Made by a program: the position numbers and the translations under genes. Under the pieces are notes generated by a model. It searched no databases. It was not told the origin of the DNA and saw only the letters and a program-made list of their open reading frames with translations. A stretch of 47,703 nt of DNA from Candidatus Enterococcus murrayae (GTDB lineage Bacteria > Bacillota > Bacilli > Lactobacillales > Enterococcaceae), in assembly GCF_017315985.1 (NCBI RefSeq), contig NZ_JAFLVR010000073.1:1-47703 (forward strand). Reading direction: 5' to 3'. This document shows, piece after piece, positions 31,132-40,636 of this stretch (position 1 is the stretch's first letter; each line of letters starts with the position of its first letter).

Positions 31132-32214
31132 TTATTCTTGTGTGAAGGCTTCTAGGGCCTTCATTTTTTGGATCACGAGGTCTGGCGTGATCGTTTGCTT
31201 CATTAGATGGATCATCTCGCCAGGAGCGCAGGCACGTTCAGCGACGGATTGGTACTCTTCTTCGGTTAAATGCAAATTCATCTCCGCTAAGCTTGTCGGC
31301 AAATTCAATTGATGATAGAAGGGCAGCAGTTGCTCGATCTCTGTCAAATTTTCTTCAATCATTAATTGAACCAAAATTCCGTAAGCTACTTTGTTGCCGT
31401 GAAGCTGCTGATGGCTACCGGGTAAAACGGTCATGGCATCATGAAGGGAGTGAGCACCAGCGGTTCGGCCGTACTCATCGCCGAAGCCCCCGACCATTCC
31501 AGCTAGCAGGATATTGGCTTCAACCACATCGATAAAGGCTTGATTGAGTTGATTTTGCGCCATTGCTTCTAAGGCTGCTGTGCTTTCAGCAATAAGAATC
31601 TCGCGACATTTTTGAGCAGCGAATTCTGCTACTTGTACTTCAATCGGCTTCACTGCTAGTTGGGAAATGATTGCATGAGATTCATACCACTTTGCCAAGG
31701 TATCGCCAATACCGGCGATCATCAATTCACGGGGAGAGGCTAAAATGACTGCTGGATCGATTAGTACAAGATCGCTTGCTTTTGGAAAAATATCATAACG
31801 CAGCATGATTCCTGCTTCATCATAGACTACACTTAAGGGTGTGTAAGCCGCACAGGTAGCAGCCAAAGTCGGCAGGATGATGATAGGCAAATGTGCCTTG
31901 TATGCAGCAAACTTCCCTAAATCGGCGACTTTTCCACCACCTACTGCAATGATACCATCGAATTTTTTCTGATTGCATAAAGACGCAAAGCTTTCTGCTG
32001 CGGCATCTGTACATTGACCGCCATAATAGTGATACGCTGCTGTTATTGATAGTTCGGGAAAGTAAGGTTTTACCGCTTCCCAGGATTTCTCTCCGTGGAG
32101 GATCAGGACATTCTTTATGTTTCTTCTATTAAGATGGGATTCTAACGAGTCCCAGGCGTGTGCTTTTAGCTCATATTCCTGCGGAGCACCGCGAACGATT
32201 AATTGTTTTGTCAT
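31132..32214 (-). CDS. Glycerol dehydrogenase-like iron-containing alcohol dehydrogenase (GldA/HcxA group)
   Basis: ATG 32214 gives 360 residues. The N-terminal half has the NAD-binding GGGKVADLGK (92-101). The metal-binding residues D171 (GIGDTLAKWYE), H255 (GAHSLHDA) and H272 (QQLHGNKV) sit almost exactly where GldA has D171, H254 and H271. Members oxidise glycerol to dihydroxyacetone or reduce small 2-oxo acids (E. coli YbdH/HcxA). The sequence around the active site, LPTLAATCAAYTPLSVVYDE, is of the same group. No dihydroxyacetone kinase lies nearby, so the substrate stays open. It diverges from the amino-acid ABC transporter. Confidence 0.82.
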   Translation of the reverse strand: MTKQLIVRGAPQEYELKAHAWDSLESHLNRRNIKNVLILHGEKSWEAVKPYFPELSITAAYHYYGGQCTDAAAESFASLCNQKKFDGIIAVGGGKVADLGKFAAYKAHLPIIILPTLAATCAAYTPLSVVYDEAGIMLRYDIFPKASDLVLIDPAVILASPRELMIAGIGDTLAKWYESHAIISQLAVKPIEVQVAEFAAQKCREILIAESTAALEAMAQNQLNQAFIDVVEANILLAGMVGGFGDEYGRTAGAHSLHDAMTVLPGSHQQLHGNKVAYGILVQLMIEENLTEIEQLLPFYHQLNLPTSLAEMNLHLTEEEYQSVAERACAPGEMIHLMKQTITPDLVIQKMKALEAFTQE

Positions 32215-32293
32215 TAGCAAACTTCTTTCATTAGATTTTTAGAAAACTCTTTTTTTATTATAATGGTTATGGTAGTATAAATGCAAGTTGCTT

Positions 32294-32342
32294 TTTGAAT
32301 AATTATTCTTTATTTATTCGTATACTTATATTATTATTCATT
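32294..32342 (+). promoter_or_regulatory. Two ARG-box-like sites upstream of the amino-acid ABC transporter
   Basis: TTTGAATAATTATTCTTT (32294-32311) matches 16 of 18 positions of TNTGNATWWWWATNCANA, and CTTATATTATTATTCATT (32325-32342) matches 15 of 18. A perfect 12-bp palindrome GAATAATTATTC forms the core of the first. ArgR/AhrC hexamers bind such tandem sites. The region is very AT-rich, so chance matches are possible. Confidence 0.35.
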
Positions 32343-32365
32343 ATTTGGAAAAGGGAGCGGGATGT

Positions 32366-33817
32366 ATGAAAAAGAAAATTGGCGCATTGCTCACAGTCTT
32401 GCTGATGTTGATCAGCTTTTTACCGGCAAAGGCACAAGGAGCAGAAAAGGATGAAATCTACGAACGGATTCAACAAAGCGGCGAGCTGGTCGTTGGATTG
32501 TCAGCGGATTATGCACCGTATGAGTTCCATGCAGATGTGGATGGAAAAGATAAAATTGTCGGCTTTGATGTGTCAATCGCGGAAAAAATCGCGAAGGATA
32601 TGGGTGTGAAGCTGAAGATAGAAGAGCTTGGTTTCGACGCGTTGCTGGGGGCATTGAAAACGGGAAAGATCGACCTAGTTATTTCCGGTATGTCAATCAC
32701 AGAAGAGCGGTTAAAGGAAGTTGATTTTTCTGATCCATACTTTGTGGTGCAGCAAAAGGTTTTGGTTCGCAAAGGAGAAAAAGACAATTTCAAGACGACA
32801 GAGGATTTCAAAGGATTATCCGTAGGTGCGCAAAAGCAAACGACTCAAGAGGATTTAGTTAAAAATGAAATGACCGGTGCGGAACCGACCTCATTGCAAA
32901 AGGTCCCAGATTTGATCAACAATTTATTGAATAAGAAGGTCGAAGCGGTCGTATTAGAACAGCCGGTAGCGGAAGCTTATGTCCAACAAAGCGATAATGT
33001 GGAGTTAGCCCCAGTGAAGTTTGAGCAGGGCGAAAAAGTTACGGCCATCGCTATGTCGAAAAATACACCGGAGCTGAAAAAGCATGTCAATGCTTCGATC
33101 AAAACAATCAATGATAAAGATTTATTGAAGGATTATCAAAAGGAAGCCAATGATCTGATGTTCCAAGATGAGCAATCCTTCCTGCAAAAATATGGTCCTT
33201 ATTATTTGAATGGAGCGAAGTACACGATTCTACTTGCTTTTGTCGGCGTGTTGTTTGGGTTAATCTTCGGTAGCTTATTGGCCTTGATGAAACTAAGCAA
33301 GAGTAAAATCTTGAAAGCATTAGCGGTCATCTATATTGAGTACGTTCGAGGAACACCGTTATTGGTTCAAATCTTTATCGTCTATTTCGGAACAGGAGTC
33401 TTAGGGCTGGATCTGTCGAAATTACTGGCAGGTTGTATCGCGGTATCATTAAATAGTGCGGCGTATGTTGCGGAAATTGTTCGGGCAGGGATTAATGCAG
33501 TAAACAAAGGGCAAATGGAAGCAGCACGTTCGTTAGGGATGAATCAGAAGGAAGCGATGCGTTATATCGTCTTTCCGCAGGCAATCAAAAATATTTTGCC
33601 AGCCTTAGGAAATGAGTTTGTGACGATCATCAAAGAATCATCTGTTGTTTCTGTTATCGGGGTATCTGAATTGATCTTCCAAACAGGGGTGGTGCAAGGA
33701 GCCAGCTTCAAGCCGTTCTTACCATACGTGCTGGTATCGCTGATCTACTTTGTCTTGACCTTCTGTATTTCCCGTTTATTAGGGTTAGTTGAAAGGAGAA
33801 TGGGTCTGAATGATTAA
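32366..33817 (+). CDS. Amino-acid ABC transporter, fused substrate-binding protein and permease (GlnHP type)
   Basis: ATG 32366 follows GGGAGCGGG and starts a signal peptide ([19 protein letters not shown]). The 483-residue protein has a type-3 solute-binding domain (about 30-262) with [34 protein letters not shown] and [12 protein letters not shown] permease domain (about 280-475) follows, containing the EAA loop [20 protein letters not shown]. Lactic acid bacteria typically fuse these parts. The binding-site residues resemble glutamine and arginine binders, and the ARG-box-like sites upstream lean toward arginine. It overlaps its ATPase gene by 8 nt. Confidence 0.88.
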   Translation: MKKKIGALLTVLLMLISFLPAKAQGAEKDEIYERIQQSGELVVGLSADYAPYEFHADVDGKDKIVGFDVSIAEKIAKDMGVKLKIEELGFDALLGALKTGKIDLVISGMSITEERLKEVDFSDPYFVVQQKVLVRKGEKDNFKTTEDFKGLSVGAQKQTTQEDLVKNEMTGAEPTSLQKVPDLINNLLNKKVEAVVLEQPVAEAYVQQSDNVELAPVKFEQGEKVTAIAMSKNTPELKKHVNASIKTINDKDLLKDYQKEANDLMFQDEQSFLQKYGPYYLNGAKYTILLAFVGVLFGLIFGSLLALMKLSKSKILKALAVIYIEYVRGTPLLVQIFIVYFGTGVLGLDLSKLLAGCIAVSLNSAAYVAEIVRAGINAVNKGQMEAARSLGMNQKEAMRYIVFPQAIKNILPALGNEFVTIIKESSVVSVIGVSELIFQTGVVQGASFKPFLPYVLVSLIYFVLTFCISRLLGLVERRMGLND

Positions 33818-34532
33818 TGTAAAACAACTGTCAAAAAGCTTTGGCGAGAATGAAGTGTTGAAATCCATCGATCTTACAGTCAAAGAAGGCGAGGTAGTGG
33901 TTATCATCGGACCTTCAGGAAGCGGGAAAAGTACGATCCTGCGCTGTTTGAATTTATTAGAAGAACCAACCTCCGGCGAAATCTTTTTTGAAGGACAAAA
34001 TATCACGGCACCAGACAGTAATATCGATCAGATTCGCCAAAAGATGGGGATGGTGTTCCAAAGCTTCAACCTGTTCCCGCATATGAGTGTATTGGAGAAT
34101 TTAACGATCACACCGGTGAAAATCAAAAAGGAAGATCCTGCTCAAGCAAAAGACCAAGGCCTGGCATTATTGGATCAGGTTGGCTTGAAGGAAAAAGCGG
34201 ATAGTTATCCTGCCAGTCTTTCTGGCGGTCAGCAGCAGCGGGTAGCAATCGCTCGCGCATTAGCGATGAATCCTGATGTGATGCTGTTTGACGAACCGAC
34301 CTCGGCGCTTGATCCCGAGATGGTCGGTGAAGTATTGGCCGTTATGCAGGATTTAGCCAAAAAAGGGATGACCATGGTTGTAGTGACGCATGAGATGGGC
34401 TTTGCGAAGGAAGTCGCGGATCGGGTGATCTTCATGGCAGATGGTGTCATTCAAGAAGAGGGCACACCAGAGGAAATCTTTGATCATCCGCAAAATAGTC
34501 GGACGCAGGATTTCTTGAATAAGGTATTGTAA
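33810..34532 (+). CDS. Amino-acid ABC transporter ATP-binding protein (GlnQ type)
   Basis: The 240-residue ATPase has Walker [10 protein letters not shown] at 34-42, the Q-loop in [14 protein letters not shown], signature LSGGQQQR near 137-144, Walker [15 protein letters not shown] and the H-loop VVTHEMGFA. The polar-amino-acid (PAAT) subfamily is recognised by the last two stretches. It energises the fused binding/permease protein directly upstream, whose end it overlaps by 8 nt. An aminotransferase follows 19 bp later in the same operon. Confidence 0.93.
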   Translation: MINVKQLSKSFGENEVLKSIDLTVKEGEVVVIIGPSGSGKSTILRCLNLLEEPTSGEIFFEGQNITAPDSNIDQIRQKMGMVFQSFNLFPHMSVLENLTITPVKIKKEDPAQAKDQGLALLDQVGLKEKADSYPASLSGGQQQRVAIARALAMNPDVMLFDEPTSALDPEMVGEVLAVMQDLAKKGMTMVVVTHEMGFAKEVADRVIFMADGVIQEEGTPEEIFDHPQNSRTQDFLNKVL

Positions 34533-34551
34533 TAGAGGCGGAGGAATAAGG

Positions 34552-35703
34552 ATGGATAAACGGAAAATCGCGCGACGCTTCCAGCAGCCGGCAGAAAATT
34601 TGCTGATGAAGATCGCTGTTCTAGCAAAAGAAAAGGAAGATATTATCGATTTGTCGATCGGTGATCCGGATTTGATTACCAATCCGGCGATCATCGAAGC
34701 GGCCTACGAGGATGTAAAAAAAGGAGCAACGAATTATACAGCACCTGATGGCAGCAAAGAATTTTTGACGACAGTTGTTGATTTTTATCAGAAAAAATAT
34801 GGTCTGACCTTCCAGCTGAATCAAGTTCGTGGGACAGTTGGTGCTTTGCACGCGATGTATTTGGTGATGCAGGTGCTGCTTGATCCGGGTGATGAAGTGA
34901 TCATCCACGAGCCGTATTTTTCACCTTATCGCGAACAGGTGGTTTTATCTGGCGGAACACCGGTTTTTGTTCCGACCTATGAGGAAAATGGCTTTCAATT
35001 AGATGTAGCGGATTTAAAAGCTGCCATCACGGATCGGACAAAGGCCATCATCATTAACTCGCCAAACAATCCGACGGGTGCTGTTTTCTCTGAAGCTACC
35101 TTGAAGCAAATCGCCGAAGTGGCAATTGAAAAGGACCTCTTCATTATTTCGGATGAAATTTACGAGGATTTTGCCTTCAAAGAAAAATTCGTACCGATGG
35201 CTAGTCTGGCTCCAGAAAATACGATCACGATCAGCGGTGTCTCAAAAGGCTTTGCGATGACTGGCTGGCGTCTGGGCTACATGGTGGCGCCTGCTTATAT
35301 CAATCAAATTGCTGGAATGATCAACGAGAGTATTACTTATTCGGCGCCGACAGCATCACAGCGTGGCGGAATCTATGCATTGAAGCATTATGAGGAGCTT
35401 GTACCGCCAACGGTCGCCATTTTTAAAGAGCGTTTGGCATACATTGAAAAAAGAGTGGCAGAAATTCCGTATTTATCCTTGCGTCCAGTTGCCGGCAGCA
35501 TGTATGCTTTTATTAATATCAGTAAAAGCGGATTGGATTCGGTGACGTTTGTTGAAACGGTCTTGGAGCAGAGCGGTGTCTTGTTCGTTCCGGGAAAAGC
35601 CTTTGGCGAGAAGGTAGGAGACGACTATATTCGTCTGGCGGCAACACAATCATTGGAGGTTTTAGCAGAGGCCTTTGATCGGTTGGCAAAGCTGCGCTTC
35701 TAG
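34552..35703 (+). CDS. PLP-dependent aminotransferase, class I/II (fold type I)
   Basis: The 383-residue protein has the class I/II signatures: NYTAPDGSKEF (61-71), SPNNPTGAVFS (170-180), SDEIYEDFAF (200-209) and the PLP lysine K232 in SGVSKGFAMTGWRLGY. The size and motifs fit the aspartate/aromatic/PatA-like branch, which transfers amino groups between amino and 2-oxo acids. GGCGGAGG precedes the ATG, 19 bp after the GlnQ-type gene, so it is part of the transporter operon and probably acts on the imported amino acid or a product of it. The exact donor cannot be told. Confidence 0.87.
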   Translation: MDKRKIARRFQQPAENLLMKIAVLAKEKEDIIDLSIGDPDLITNPAIIEAAYEDVKKGATNYTAPDGSKEFLTTVVDFYQKKYGLTFQLNQVRGTVGALHAMYLVMQVLLDPGDEVIIHEPYFSPYREQVVLSGGTPVFVPTYEENGFQLDVADLKAAITDRTKAIIINSPNNPTGAVFSEATLKQIAEVAIEKDLFIISDEIYEDFAFKEKFVPMASLAPENTITISGVSKGFAMTGWRLGYMVAPAYINQIAGMINESITYSAPTASQRGGIYALKHYEELVPPTVAIFKERLAYIEKRVAEIPYLSLRPVAGSMYAFINISKSGLDSVTFVETVLEQSGVLFVPGKAFGEKVGDDYIRLAATQSLEVLAEAFDRLAKLRF

Positions 35704-35776
35704 CTCGCAAAAGGCGGCACGTTCTGAGAGGTATTTCTTTACTGGTCCCATTATAGTAGAGACAGGAGGAAATTGG

Positions 35777-36628
35777 ATGGAGTGGTTAGATCATTTCAAT
35801 AGTAGTATTGCTTATGTGGAGGAAAATTTAACAGGTGAGATCGACTTGGACAGGGCGGCGCAACTGGCGCAGTGCTCAAGTTATCATTATCAGCGGATGT
35901 TTTCATACATCGCGGGTGTGACCTTAGGTGAATATATCCGACGGCGCAGGATGAGTTTAGCAGGTGTTGACCTGCAGCGGGGCGAAAAAGTCATCGATGT
36001 AGCCGTTAAATACGGCTATGATTCTCCAACTTCCTTTAATCGAGTATTTAAAGGAGTCCATGGAATCACCCCGAAAGAAGCAAAGCAATCAGGAGTAAAA
36101 TTGACTAGCTACCCCATGCTGACCTTCCAACTTACAGTAAAGGGAGTGCATGCAATGGAATATCAACTAATTGACAAAGAAGCGTTTCATGTTACAGGAC
36201 TTGGTTTGAAAATTGAGCAGGACATGGAGGTGGCGCAAAAACGTATTCCAGAATTTTGGAACGAGGTAAGTGCCAGCGGAGAACTGCAAAAATTGATTCC
36301 GGTAATGGATCAAAACAATCCAGGCGTATTAGGAATCAGCTTGATGACTTCAGAGATTCAAGATGCTTGGGAATATGTGATCGGTGTGGCGAGTGAGGAC
36401 GTGCCAGAAGGGTTTGCCCAGTATGAGATCCCTGCGGCGAAATGGGCGATCTTTTCAGGGACTGGACCAATGCCTGGAGCGATCCAAGAGCTGCAGCAGC
36501 AGGTGTTTCAGGAATGGCTGCCGACTTCCGGCTTTGAATACGATGAACTACCGGATATTGAATTGTATCTGGATGCCAATCCCGAAAATGCTCAGTTCCA
36601 AGTCTGGCTGCCGGTTCGAGCAAAATAG
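35777..36628 (+). CDS. AraC-family regulator with GyrI-like effector domain
   Basis: ATG 35777 follows AGGAGGA. The 283-residue protein has two AraC helix-turn-helix units (about 5-105): AAQLAQCSSYHYQRMFSYI and DVAVKYGYDSPTSFNRVFKGVHGITPKEA. A GyrI-like ligand-binding domain (about 125-283) ends DIELYLDANPENAQFQVWLPVRAK, in the same pattern as the stand-alone protein at 1303-1779. This Rob/SoxS-like arrangement typically senses toxic organic cations or other hydrophobic compounds and activates efflux genes. The targets are not visible. A terminator follows 8 bp later. Confidence 0.88.
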   Translation: MEWLDHFNSSIAYVEENLTGEIDLDRAAQLAQCSSYHYQRMFSYIAGVTLGEYIRRRRMSLAGVDLQRGEKVIDVAVKYGYDSPTSFNRVFKGVHGITPKEAKQSGVKLTSYPMLTFQLTVKGVHAMEYQLIDKEAFHVTGLGLKIEQDMEVAQKRIPEFWNEVSASGELQKLIPVMDQNNPGVLGISLMTSEIQDAWEYVIGVASEDVPEGFAQYEIPAAKWAIFSGTGPMPGAIQELQQQVFQEWLPTSGFEYDELPDIELYLDANPENAQFQVWLPVRAK

Positions 36629-36635
36629 TTTTTTA

Positions 36636-36667
36636 AGAGGTTGCAGCTAGAAGCTGCAGCCTCTTTG
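36636..36667 (+). terminator. Intrinsic terminator after the AraC/GyrI regulator
   Basis: Perfect or near-perfect 13-bp arms AGAGGTTGCAGCT (36636-36648) and AGCTGCAGCCTCT (36652-36664) around a 3-nt loop, followed by a short T-run. Confidence 0.75.
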
Positions 36668-36712
36668 TTATACCCTATATACATAAAGCCAAAAGATAAG
36701 AGGGTGCACAAG

Positions 36713-37282
36713 ATGAAAAAACTGATCAAAGAAATTAAGGACTATCAACCATTTACCTCACAAGAAGCAGCGGATAAAAAAATTTTTTTAGAGAGACTGC
36801 AATTTCAAGACCATCTGCTGACGCGGGAAAATCCAGAGTATCATTTTTCCTCCTCTGCGTGGGTCGTGAATCCAACCTATGACAAGGTGCTGATGGTTTA
36901 TCATAATATTTATCAATCCTATTCTTGGACTGGCGGACACGCGGATGGCTGTGAGGATCTTTTGCAAGTCGCGCAAAAGGAACTGGAAGAGGAGACAGGG
37001 CTAAAAGAATATCGTCTGATCTACGAGGGCTTGTTTGCCTTTGATATTTTACCAGTGAACGCTCACTACAAAAATGGGCAGTTCGTCAAGGCGCATCATC
37101 ATATCAACACGACCTATCTTTTTATGGCGGAGGAGAATCAGACGCTGCGAATCAAAGAAGATGAGAACAGTGATGTGAAATGGCTGGCTGTTTCAGATAT
37201 CGACCAGCTAGTTGCCGAAGCGGAGATGCGGCCTTACTATCATAAAATGATGGAAAAAGCGCTCTTGCTTAAAAATAGCTGA
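36713..37282 (+). CDS. NUDIX hydrolase
   Basis: ATG 36713 follows AGAGGGTG. The 189-residue protein carries a NUDIX box beginning at GGHADGCED (about 78) and ending KELEEETGL. It fits G-x5-E-x7-REUxEExGU except that the arginine is replaced by lysine, a tolerated change. The first 45 residues are helical, and the substrate side has HHHINTTYLF, common in the branch acting on nucleoside diphosphate derivatives. It removes a phosphate-linked moiety from an unknown substrate. It stands alone after a terminator. Confidence 0.85.
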   Translation: MKKLIKEIKDYQPFTSQEAADKKIFLERLQFQDHLLTRENPEYHFSSSAWVVNPTYDKVLMVYHNIYQSYSWTGGHADGCEDLLQVAQKELEEETGLKEYRLIYEGLFAFDILPVNAHYKNGQFVKAHHHINTTYLFMAEENQTLRIKEDENSDVKWLAVSDIDQLVAEAEMRPYYHKMMEKALLLKNS

Positions 37283-37383
37283 CGAGCGGCTTTTAAATTA
37301 AAAAAGTTTTTTTGAAAATGTGACATATGTCCTAATTGATTTTGGCAGGAAGCCATAGAATAAGGGTGTAGGAGGTGTGAAGA

Positions 37384-37593
37384 ATGATAACCCTTATTTT
37401 ATTGATCCTGACGATCATCGTGCTATTTGACATTAGAAAATGGCAAAAGGAGCAAACAGAGAAGCACTATTGGGAACGCATCAACGAGTTTGAGGCTCAA
37501 CGAAAAGAACAAATTTTAGCGACTGCGATTAAGAGGGAACAGTGTCAATCAGCTGAGTCCAGCATTGAAAAAAAGTGGCAGCAGGCTAGCTAA
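37384..37593 (+). CDS. Small membrane-anchored protein of unknown function
   Basis: The 69-residue protein starts after a full AGGAGGTG at 37370-37377. It has one N-terminal membrane helix (about 2-15), then a charged, probably helical stretch (KWQKEQTEKHYWERINEFEAQRKEQ). I recognise no family. A 10-bp palindrome GACATATGTC at 37322-37331 lies upstream. The strong SD supports a real gene. Confidence 0.6.
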   Translation: MITLILLILTIIVLFDIRKWQKEQTEKHYWERINEFEAQRKEQILATAIKREQCQSAESSIEKKWQQAS

Positions 37594-37683
37594 GCCTTGT
37601 TGAATTTACCGTTTTTGATTAACCGATGTCATTTGCCAAGGCTTTCAGTTAGAATGGTTGAAAACGATGAAGGATAATCAAGT

Positions 37684-38157
37684 ATGATGAAGTATGAACT
37701 GAAGGAACTGCCGGACTTTACTGTGATCGGCTTAGAGCAGGAATTGACGAATCGAAAAAGTACAAATCTTGAACGCTGCCTGTCATTTTGGCCAGCTTTT
37801 AATCGTCAGTTAAAAGCCAATGGATTGACGCAGCAACAAGGGGCTTGGACAAAGTTCGCCTTTATGGATCGGCGGGAGGAAAAGCTGATTTATTACTGTG
37901 GGATTCCTCATTCAAAAAAGATACCAACCGATTTTCTGCTGAAGGAAATACCTGCCGGCCGGTATTTGGTGGTGGAGCATCGAGGAGCGATGGATCAAAT
38001 CTACTCTACCTATGAAGCAATCTATCAAGTCCTCGTGCCGAAGCTGGGACTTTCATTAGCGCAAACTAATTTTTTGCATTTTGAAAAATACGGCGCCAAA
38101 TTCCAGTGGAGCCGCGAGAACTCGATCATTGAGATCTGGATTCCAATCAAGGCTTAG
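37684..38157 (+). CDS. GyrI-like small-molecule-binding protein, stand-alone
   Basis: The 157-residue protein is a GyrI-like domain: DFTVIGLEQELT near the start, FWPAFNRQLK, the central EIPAGRYLVVEHRGAMDQIYSTYEAI and the C-terminal IIEIWIPIKA. It differs from the other two GyrI domains in this window, being closer to the YobU/integron-cassette type (a family-level impression). Such proteins bind hydrophobic compounds, and some hydrolyse esters or modulate regulators. Two ATGs (37684, 37687) follow AAGGATAA. A terminator closes the gene, so it is monocistronic. Confidence 0.78.
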   Translation: MMKYELKELPDFTVIGLEQELTNRKSTNLERCLSFWPAFNRQLKANGLTQQQGAWTKFAFMDRREEKLIYYCGIPHSKKIPTDFLLKEIPAGRYLVVEHRGAMDQIYSTYEAIYQVLVPKLGLSLAQTNFLHFEKYGAKFQWSRENSIIEIWIPIKA

Positions 38158-38180
38158 AACACTCGCAGGGGTGTTTTTTT
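38158..38180 (+). terminator. Intrinsic terminator
   Basis: AACACT (38158-38163) and GGTGTT (38170-38175) form a short stem with one G-T pair, followed by at least nine Ts. Confidence 0.7.
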
Positions 38181-38242
38181 TTTGCGGCGTTTATTGTCAT
38201 GGGGCTTTTTTTCTCGTATAGTTGAAAGAAGGAGTGATGAGC

Positions 38243-39001
38243 ATGATTAAATTAAATGGTGTGACAAAGGTTTATGGAGAGAAAAAAGCGCTGGATAATT
38301 TAAGTCTGACGATCAAAGCAGGCGAAATTTTCGGCTTTCTAGGACATAATGGCGCTGGAAAATCGACGACGATAAAAAGTTTAGTGAGCATTATTGAACC
38401 AACAAATGGTGAAATTTTATTTGATGGGAAAAACTTAAAAGAGGATCGGCAGGCGATCAAGAAGAAAATTGCTTATGTCCCTGATTCCCCCGACATGTTT
38501 TTACAATTGACCGCCAATGAGTATTGGGATCTGCTGTCAGCGGCTTATGAATTAACGGGGCAAGAGGCCCGGCGACAAGAGCTGATCGAGTTGTTTGACT
38601 TAGTGGGGCATGAGGAGGAAACACTGGAAAGTTTTTCTCATGGGATGCGGCAAAAGACAATCATCATCGGCGCGCTGCTGCCAGATCCGGATATTTGGAT
38701 TTTGGACGAACCGCTGCAGGGATTGGACCCGCAGGCCGCATTTGATTTGAAGGAAATGATCAAACGGCACGCAGAAAAAGGCAAAACGGTGATTTTTTCT
38801 ACGCATGTTTTGGATACTGCGCAGCAATTATGCGATGAACTGGCGATCCTTAAAAAGGGAGAATTGATCTACAATGGCTCGGTTGATAATCTGCTGCAGG
38901 ATTATCCAAATGAATCACTGGAAAGCGTCTATTTGAAGATGGCCGGGCGTCAAGCGGCTGATGGGGATGTTTCCGAATTCGAGGAGGCGGCTCATGAATA
39001 G
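38243..39001 (+). CDS. ABC transporter ATP-binding protein (EcsA-like exporter)
   Basis: ATG 38243 lies 8 nt after AAGGAG; earlier in-frame starts overlap it. The 252-residue ATPase has Walker A GHNGAGKST (near 34-42), the signature FSHGMRQK, Walker B IWILDEPLQGLDP and the H-loop STHVLD. The signature FSHGMRQK replaces the usual LSGGQ, as is common in ABC-2/Ecs-type exporters. Together with the permease that follows, it forms a two-gene export system of unknown substrate. The two genes overlap by 8 nt. Confidence 0.87.
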   Translation: MIKLNGVTKVYGEKKALDNLSLTIKAGEIFGFLGHNGAGKSTTIKSLVSIIEPTNGEILFDGKNLKEDRQAIKKKIAYVPDSPDMFLQLTANEYWDLLSAAYELTGQEARRQELIELFDLVGHEEETLESFSHGMRQKTIIIGALLPDPDIWILDEPLQGLDPQAAFDLKEMIKRHAEKGKTVIFSTHVLDTAQQLCDELAILKKGELIYNGSVDNLLQDYPNESLESVYLKMAGRQAADGDVSEFEEAAHE

Positions 39002-40589
39002 CGGGATTATCAAGCGTTTGATTGCGGTAAACATGCTTTATGTCAATCCGTCATCGACGAATCAAATCCGTAAAAAAGGCCGTAAAGGAAAGCAGGTCAT
39101 CCGTAGTATTATCCAACAATATCTGTTGTCGGGTGTCATCTTTTTGGTGATTTATGGAGCAACGATGATACTGATTGATTTCGCGAAATTACCGGGATAC
39201 TTTACGTACTATATGGCCTTATTTGCTCTGATTGGTTTTTCTCAATCGCTTTCCACTATTTTTAATGTATTTTTTGAAAGCAAGGATCTGCAGGATTATT
39301 TGCCGCTGCCGATCAAGCGGGGGGAAGTTTTTATTGCGAAATTTTTAGCAGTAGGGATGACGATCGTGCCATTTCTATTACCCCTTTTGATTTTGTTTTT
39401 TCTGACGGCGTTTAAGAGCGGCTATTCGATTATTTTTGCAGTCATTGGAGCGATTTTGCTATTTTTGATCTTTTTCATTCTCTTATTCAGCTTATGTAGT
39501 CTGATTGTTTTTGGGATGACTAAGACCAAGCTGTTTCGCCAGCATAAGAAATTATTCACTAGCTTGATGCTTGGTTTTTCAATGGTTGTCTCAGTCGGCG
39601 GAATCCTAGCGATTAATTTCACACAAAATTCGATGGATCATTCGGCAGGGGCTGCCGACCGCGGCTCGCTCGCCATCTTCATGCCGTTTTATCAGGTGAT
39701 GCGCGAACCGTTTACAGCTAAAGGGATTCTAACATTTCTCGCGTTATTGGCTCTGACAGGCTTGCTTTTGCTGGCACTGCGATTTTTTGTCGTTCCTAGT
39801 TTGTATGAGCAGTTCAGTGATGAAGGTTCTCGTACGGTAGCTACGAAGCGTAAACGAAAAAGCAATCAATCGCTAAAAAAACAATTAGCCAGTTATAATC
39901 ATCAATTGCTTAAAAATCCCAATCTGATCATGCAAGTTCTGACCTCGTCATTGATCATGCCGATCGTGATGGTGGCAACGATGGTAACGACTAATCCGGT
40001 CAGCCTCGCGACATTGGGAACAAAGTTCATGGGGGTATTTTTCGTCTGCGGAATCGTTTTTGCTTTTATTACGTTGAATCAAACCTCCTTTGTCAGTAAT
40101 CTGATTTCATTGGATCGAGAGAATTTCTTCTTTATTCAATCGCTTCCGCTGTCATTGGAAAAATACCTGCGACAAAAATTTTGGGTAGGCTGCAGGATTC
40201 AAATGGGCATTTCAGGTGTTATGGGTGTGCTCCTCGCGCTCGCATTACATTTTCCAATCGCTCTGCTGCTGACCTTTACCGCAGGAATATTATGGGGTAC
40301 CTACTTGCTGTCGCTGTACTTTTTCAGTCGAGATTACCGCTTGTTGAATCTGACCTGGACGAATATCAGTCAGCTTTTCACTAGAGGGGTAGGGAATTAT
40401 GGGCTGATGCTGTGGATGTTTGGGACGATGATTGTTGGAGCAATTTTGATCGCGCTATACGTAGTCGCTGTTTTAATGAACATTCATCCTGTATTGCTAA
40501 ATGGCGGTGTTATGATCTGGTTAGCCATCCTATCAGGCGGATGGCTGTGGATCAATCACAGTAATTTTTGGAAAAAGCTAAGCAGCTAA
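38994..40589 (+). CDS. ABC transporter permease (large exporter membrane subunit)
   Basis: ATG 38994 follows GAGGAGG and lies inside the end of the ATPase gene. The 531-residue protein has roughly 12 hydrophobic segments in two halves, split by a charged cytoplasmic region (about 285-310, TKRKRKSNQSLKKQL). The family of large fused exporter permeases in lactic acid bacteria has this layout; the substrate is unknown. DLQDYLPLPIKRGEVFIAK (near 97-115) and FIQSLPLSLEKYLRQKFW are the two matching repeats where ABC-2 permeases contact the ATPase. An intrinsic terminator follows. Confidence 0.8.
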   Translation: MNSGIIKRLIAVNMLYVNPSSTNQIRKKGRKGKQVIRSIIQQYLLSGVIFLVIYGATMILIDFAKLPGYFTYYMALFALIGFSQSLSTIFNVFFESKDLQDYLPLPIKRGEVFIAKFLAVGMTIVPFLLPLLILFFLTAFKSGYSIIFAVIGAILLFLIFFILLFSLCSLIVFGMTKTKLFRQHKKLFTSLMLGFSMVVSVGGILAINFTQNSMDHSAGAADRGSLAIFMPFYQVMREPFTAKGILTFLALLALTGLLLLALRFFVVPSLYEQFSDEGSRTVATKRKRKSNQSLKKQLASYNHQLLKNPNLIMQVLTSSLIMPIVMVATMVTTNPVSLATLGTKFMGVFFVCGIVFAFITLNQTSFVSNLISLDRENFFFIQSLPLSLEKYLRQKFWVGCRIQMGISGVMGVLLALALHFPIALLLTFTAGILWGTYLLSLYFFSRDYRLLNLTWTNISQLFTRGVGNYGLMLWMFGTMIVGAILIALYVVAVLMNIHPVLLNGGVMIWLAILSGGWLWINHSNFWKKLSS

Positions 40590-40605
40590 TAACTGATTTA
40601 AAGGA

Positions 40606-40636
40606 AAGAATCTCTTATGTGAGGTTCTTTTTTTTA
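40606..40636 (+). terminator. Intrinsic terminator of the ABC exporter operon
   Basis: AAGAATCTC (40606-40614) and GAGGTTCTT (40621-40629) pair with one G-T and lead into an eight-T run. Confidence 0.82.
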
